Assembly: GCA_017442155.1 (NCBI GenBank)
Contig: JAFSAU010000038.1
Location: 1-64,000 of the forward strand
Direction: 5' to 3'
DNA: 64,000 bases
Source: Clostridia bacterium
GTDB lineage: Bacteria; Bacillota; Clostridia; UMGS1883; UMGS1540
Shown: positions 61,210 to 64,000 of the stretch, one piece after another
Layout of the letters: each line of letters starts with the position of its first letter
Numbering within the stretch: the first letter of the stretch is position 1
Translations under genes and position numbers: made by a program
Notes under the pieces: model-generated
Told to the model about the DNA's origin: nothing
The model's input: only the letters and a program-made list of their open reading frames with translations
Database searches by the model: none

Positions 61210-61310
61210 CTATAACAACCGCTTTTGCCTTGCATTATAGTATTATACAACATTCGACATTCTTTTGCTTGAAGTTTTTGATAATGCGGTAGATTTCCAG
61301 AGTGCCCCCT
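61210..61310 (-). pseudogene. Decayed third copy of toxin-module promoter end
   Basis: Reading leftward, 61210-61310 aligns with the copy 2 promoter region (61640-61730): both have TGCGGTAGA(T)TTCCAGAG-type sequence, CATTCTTTTGC, CGACATTC and TATTATA (the inverse of the -10), then CAAGGC and AACCGC. The -35 box is changed and no toxin ORF follows, so it is a relic, perhaps of an earlier duplication. Confidence 0.55.
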
Positions 61311-61418
61311 GATTTTTTCGTGCCTTGCCGGAATGTGACCCGGGTTTTCAAAATCTATCTCCGCATGTTCCGGAGAGGTCTTTTTGTAGGAGAAATAGAA
61401 AAATTTAAGGAAAAAGTG

Positions 61419-61447
61419 TTGACAAAATACTATTTCGGCTGTATAAT
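61419..61447 (+). promoter_or_regulatory. Antisense RNA promoter, copy 2
   Basis: TTGACA (61419-61424), 17 bp, TATAAT (61442-61447): full consensus, same sequence as copy 1. Confidence 0.8.
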
Positions 61448-61453
61448 GAATAT

Positions 61454-61543
61454 AGAAAAGGCAAGACCAAGCGGTTATGCCAAGATGGTTTTATCAGAGG
61501 ATAGCCCCAATCATTAGCAGGGTGGGGGCTATCTTACTTTTTC
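61454..61543 (+). ncRNA. Antisense RNA opposing toxin-like gene, copy 2
   Basis: The RNA would start near 61454 with GAAAAGGCAAGACC, cross the toxin 3' end and end at GATAGCCCC/GGGGCTATC (61500-61533) with TTACTTTTT. Ends are estimates from the promoter and hairpin. Confidence 0.55.
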
Positions 61544-61603
61544 AGTAAAAACTATTAGGAACACAGTGACCAAGAACAAGGTTCTGAGTATGTATTTCAT
61601 CAT
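61529..61603 (-). CDS. Putative type I toxin-like hydrophobic peptide, copy 2
   Basis: A 24-residue peptide starts MMKYILRTLFLVTVFLI and ends FTEKVR. A second ATG follows at once. The leader TCACACCCGAAGGGGGG + TGACGCT repeats the ribosome-site hairpin of copy 1. Promoter TTGCAA (61693-61698), 17 bp, TATAAT (61670-61675) on the minus strand. Differences from copy 1 are mostly conservative (I/V/L/F) and the DNA changes respect the frame, which argues that the peptide is made and selected. Confidence 0.62.
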   Translation of the reverse strand: MMKYILRTLFLVTVFLIVFTEKVR

Positions 61604-61864
61604 AGCGTCACCCCCCTTCGGGTGTGACATAACCGCCCAAGCCTGACGCTTTTTGTCTTGCCTTATACTATTATACACCTTTCGACATTCTTTTGCAAGC
61701 AGTTTTTGAAAATGCGGTAGATTTTCAGAGAGAACCCTAATTTTTGCGAGGTGCGCTCATGAGCATCTCCGATGTAATGCAAAGGAATTTTGATTTTTCA
61801 CATAAAAACACTTGAATCCTTTTACAATATGTTGTATAATGGTATATTGGAAAGGAATGATAGT

Positions 61865-63034
61865 ATGATTTATTTTGACAACGCAGCCACCACGGCAGTG
61901 ACGCCTGCCGTCCGGGATGCGATGCTTCCATATTTTACCGAGTACTTCGGAAATCCTTCCTCCATTTTTTATTCGCTTGGCGCAGAAGCCCGGAAGGGCA
62001 TGGAGGAAGCCCGTGCCACAGTGGCAGAAATTTTAGGGTGCAGTCCCAGGGAAATTTTTTTTACCGCCTCCGGCAGTGAGGCAGATAACTGGGCGATTCG
62101 GGGTGCGGCCTTAAAAAGCGGAAAAAAACATATCATTACATCAGCGATTGAACACCATGCTGTGATTCACACCTGCGAATTTCTGGAAAAGCAGGGCTGG
62201 CGTGTAACGTACCTGCCTGTCGATGCGGACGGGCTTGTTTCACCGGCAGACCTGGAGGCGGCCATCTGCGACGATACGGCCCTCGTTTCCATTATGTATG
62301 CCAACAACGAAATCGGCACAATCCAGCCTATCCGGGAGCTTTGCGAAATTGCACATAAAAAAGGCGTTCTCTTTCATACGGACGCTGTGCAGGCTGTGGG
62401 AACTGTGCCGGTGAACGTAGCCGACCTCTGTGTGGATATGCTCAGTCTGTCTGCACATAAATTCCACGGACCGAAGGGAATCGGTGCGCTGTATATCAAA
62501 AAGGGTGTCCGCATTGAGCGGCTGATTCACGGTGGTGCCCAGGAAAGGGGAATGCGCGCCGGAACGGAAAATACGGCTTATATTGCCGGACTTGCAAAGG
62601 CACTTTCCGATGCCACGGAAAAAATGGAAGAAAAATCGGAATATGTCAGAAAATTACGGGACAAGCTGACAGCGGGCGTACTGGCCGCCGTGCCCCATGC
62701 CCGTCTCAACGGACATGCAGAGAAAAGACTGCCGGGGAATGCAAACTTTTCCTTCCGGTTTATTGAAGGAGAGGGGCTCCTTCTGCATCTGGCACTGGCC
62801 GGATTTGCCGTTTCCAGCGGCTCGGCCTGTGCATCGGCCTCGCTGGACCCGTCCCATGTGCTCCTGGCGATTGGTCTGCCCCATGAGATTGCCCACGGGT
62901 CGCTCCGGGTCAGCCTGTCGGCCGACAATACAGAGGAAGAGGTGGACGCATTTCTGGCCGTACTGCCGCCGATTGTGGAACGGCTTCGCCAGATGTCGCC
63001 GCTTTACGAGGAATTTTTAAAGGGGGAAAATTAA
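61865..63034 (+). CDS. iscS: Cysteine desulfurase (IscS/NifS type)
   Basis: The 389-residue PLP enzyme takes sulphur from cysteine for iron-sulphur clusters. It starts 'MIYFDNAATTAVTPAV', has 'ASGSEADNWAIRGAA', the PLP Lys in 'LSLSAHKFHGPKGIGALY', and the catalytic Cys loop 'SSGSACASASLDPSHVL'. The last has the longer IscS/NifS-type loop. I start at 61865 after GGAATGATAGT; the upstream frame extends into non-coding DNA. It overlaps nothing and is immediately followed by iscU. Confidence 0.95.
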   Translation: MIYFDNAATTAVTPAVRDAMLPYFTEYFGNPSSIFYSLGAEARKGMEEARATVAEILGCSPREIFFTASGSEADNWAIRGAALKSGKKHIITSAIEHHAVIHTCEFLEKQGWRVTYLPVDADGLVSPADLEAAICDDTALVSIMYANNEIGTIQPIRELCEIAHKKGVLFHTDAVQAVGTVPVNVADLCVDMLSLSAHKFHGPKGIGALYIKKGVRIERLIHGGAQERGMRAGTENTAYIAGLAKALSDATEKMEEKSEYVRKLRDKLTAGVLAAVPHARLNGHAEKRLPGNANFSFRFIEGEGLLLHLALAGFAVSSGSACASASLDPSHVLLAIGLPHEIAHGSLRVSLSADNTEEEVDAFLAVLPPIVERLRQMSPLYEEFLKGEN

Positions 63035-63472
63035 ATGTATACAGAAAAAGTAATGGACCATTTTCAGAATCCGCGGAATGTGGGCGAAATTGAAGATGCC
63101 AATGCCGTAGGCACAGTAGGCAACGCTAAGTGCGGCGACATCATGAAAATTTATATGAAGATTGACGAAAACCAGGTAATTTCCGATATCAAATTTAAAA
63201 CCTTCGGCTGTGGCGCGGCCATTGCCACCAGCAGTATGGCGACGGAGCTTGTCAAGGGCAAAACCGTGGAGGAGGCTCTGCAGATTACAAACCGTGCGGT
63301 TGTGGAGGCACTGGAGGGTCTGCCGCCGGAAAAACTGCACTGCTCAGTGCTTGCCGAGGAAGCGATTCATGCCGCCATTGAGGACTATTGTAAGCGTACA
63401 GGCCTTAGCTTTGAAGGCTGTAAGAAGTGCGACGGGTGCTGCGGCAGCTGTCACGGGCACGAGGAGGAATAG
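63035..63472 (+). CDS. iscU: Iron-sulphur cluster scaffold IscU/NifU N-type
   Basis: The 145-residue scaffold accepts sulphur and iron. Conserved Cys are in 'GNAKCGDIMKIY' (about 35), 'TFGCGAAIATSS' (about 62) and 'LHCSVLAEEAI' (about 105). Its C-terminal tail 'CKKCDGCCGSCHGHEEE' is rich in Cys and is seen in some clostridial NifU-like proteins. It starts at the base after iscS ends, so they are coupled. Confidence 0.95.
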   Translation: MYTEKVMDHFQNPRNVGEIEDANAVGTVGNAKCGDIMKIYMKIDENQVISDIKFKTFGCGAAIATSSMATELVKGKTVEEALQITNRAVVEALEGLPPEKLHCSVLAEEAIHAAIEDYCKRTGLSFEGCKKCDGCCGSCHGHEEE

Positions 63473-63474
63473 AA

Positions 63475-63825
63475 ATGGATGGTCTGGAGATTCTGGAGTA
63501 TACCGGCCCTGACTACCGCCCGGTACTGGATTTTGGCGCGTGGCGCGTGGCGTACCTGAACTTTTCCGACCGTTTTGACCCCGAAAAGGCGGACACGCTG
63601 GAGCGGCATATGGAAACGGATGAGGTTTTCGTTCTTCTGGAAGGGGAGGCCACGCTTCTGATTGGCGAAACCGGTGCACCCTGCCCGATGGAAAAATTTA
63701 AGACCTACAATGTAAAAAAGGGTACCTGGCATGGGATTCTCGCCAGCCGCGACGCGCATGTTCTCATTGTGGAAAATGCGGATACGGGGGATGAGAATAC
63801 TGAGTTTATGCCGTATATAAAATAA
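63475..63825 (+). CDS. Small cupin-like protein
   Basis: The 116-residue protein is beta-rich with cupin features: 'HMETDEVFVLLEGEATLLIG' (motif 1-like, H...E) and 'YNVKKGTWHGILASRDAHVL' (motif 2-like, H). It may bind a metal and a small ligand. I start at 63475, after GAGGAGG that overlaps the end of iscU. Substrate is unknown; the place after iscSU may only mean co-transcription. Confidence 0.75.
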   Translation: MDGLEILEYTGPDYRPVLDFGAWRVAYLNFSDRFDPEKADTLERHMETDEVFVLLEGEATLLIGETGAPCPMEKFKTYNVKKGTWHGILASRDAHVLIVENADTGDENTEFMPYIK

Positions 63826-63836
63826 TATGTAAACGG

Positions 63837-63871
63837 AAACTGCTTCACACTGTGCGTGAGGCAGTTTTTTT
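63837..63871. terminator. Bidirectional terminator
   Basis: AAACTGCTTCAC pairs with GTGAGGCAGTTT (one G-T) around ACTGTGC, with T-run; it lies between the convergent cupin gene and the ComEC-like gene. Confidence 0.85.
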
Positions 63872-64000
63872 ACGGCCAAAGTGTTTCGATTTTGCGGCGT
63901 CCATCCGGGAAAATACGGATTCGCACAGTGCCCTGCGTATCGGTACGATAAACGGGGATTTCTCGGGATGCAAGGGCAGTCAGAACAGAATCGGCCGGAT
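63870..64000 (-). CDS. C-terminal end of a ComEC/Rec2-type metallo-hydrolase (partial)
   Basis: Reading leftward from the window end, a frame gives 'DSVLTALASREIPVYRTDTQ' and 'GTVRIRIFPDGRRKIETLWP' then a stop at 63870-63872. The (G)-I-P-V-Y-R-T-D-x-x-G-T-V-x-I pattern is typical of the last strands of ComEC C-terminal metallo-beta-lactamase domains and of stand-alone MBL hydrolases. Only about 42 codons are in the window. Confidence 0.65.
   Translation of the reverse strand, partial: PADSVLTALASREIPVYRTDTQGTVRIRIFPDGRRKIETLWP

Larger units (their letters stand above)
61310..61730. repeat. Inverted copy 2 of toxin module (pairs with 55780-56225)
   Basis: The two ends of this unit match, inverted, those of 55780-56225: CTTGCCGGAATGTG near 61329 and its inverse near 56210, and the promoter for the peptide at the far end. 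Together they form a ~420-bp inverted repeat flanking the dockerin-cohesin operon. Confidence 0.7.

Overview
The window reads as the chromosome of a low-to-mid GC, spore-forming Clostridia bacterium (Oscillospirales-like; inferred). Supporting signs are the dipicolinate synthase pair dpaA/dpaB, the Gram-positive primosome genes (DnaD-like, DnaI-like, DUF4364), GlpP, MinD/MreCD, SLH-domain surface proteins, a dockerin/cohesin pair, and ATG/GTG/TTG starts with strong GGAGG-type ribosome sites. No rRNA or CRISPR array was seen, and there is one tRNA (Gly-GCC).

Layout. 0-6.5 kb: RHH-like small protein, a lipoprotein, dpaB/dpaA, a zinc-ribbon membrane protein, a secreted subtilase and an AEC transporter. 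6.6-13.7 kb: lysS, then an accessory stretch with an integrase-tail scar, a GIY-YIG/DUF4357 protein, a membrane protein with a HIRAN-like tail, a 39-bp tandem repeat, an AraC regulator divergent from a sialic-acid lyase and a BNR/sialidase-like protein, and a decayed transposase. 13.7-20.5 kb: TauE-like exporter, GTP-type PEPCK, and a leftward run folT-like/hflX/yigZ/SLOG/rsmA with tRNA-Gly. 20.7-27.7 kb: rightward growth and division run maf/mreC/mreD/PBP2/minD/mgsA/HAD/engB, broken by a MITE-like insertion between a promoter and minD. 27.8-37.5 kb: RCC1-like/stalk-domain protein, a 6S-like RNA, mtnN, tyrS, another stalk-domain protein, Fic protein, a second MITE-like element and the DnaD/DnaI/DUF4364 group. 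37.8-47.6 kb: alaS, HIT, HAD, then a GlpP-type glycerol-phosphate operon whose leader carries an apparent antitermination site, then a small lipoprotein overlapping pyridoxamine kinase. 47.6-55.6 kb: large SLH protein, MacAB-like export system, S4/YlmH protein, AraC regulator. 55.7-64 kb: a secreted dockerin protein and a cohesin-SLH protein lying between two inverted copies of a small toxin/antisense-RNA-like module, then iscS/iscU, a cupin and the 3' end of a ComEC-like gene.

Three things stand out as possibly undescribed. (1) Two inverted, near-identical modules (about 55.8-56.2 and 61.3-61.7 kb) each encode a 24-residue hydrophobic peptide behind a sequestered ribosome site, opposed by a convergent strong promoter for an antisense RNA: the layout of a type I toxin-antitoxin system, with a third decayed copy beside them. 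(2) Three copies (about 29.5, 33.4 and 46.3 kb, all leftward) of a 190-245 nt RNA, each with its own promoter, a 12-15 bp closing stem that covaries, a conserved linker and an intrinsic terminator. Two sit directly before a gene's ribosome site like attenuators. (3) The adjacent dockerin and cohesin-SLH genes look like a minimal self-contained surface-docking pair. All calls come from reading the sequence alone; no database search was run.
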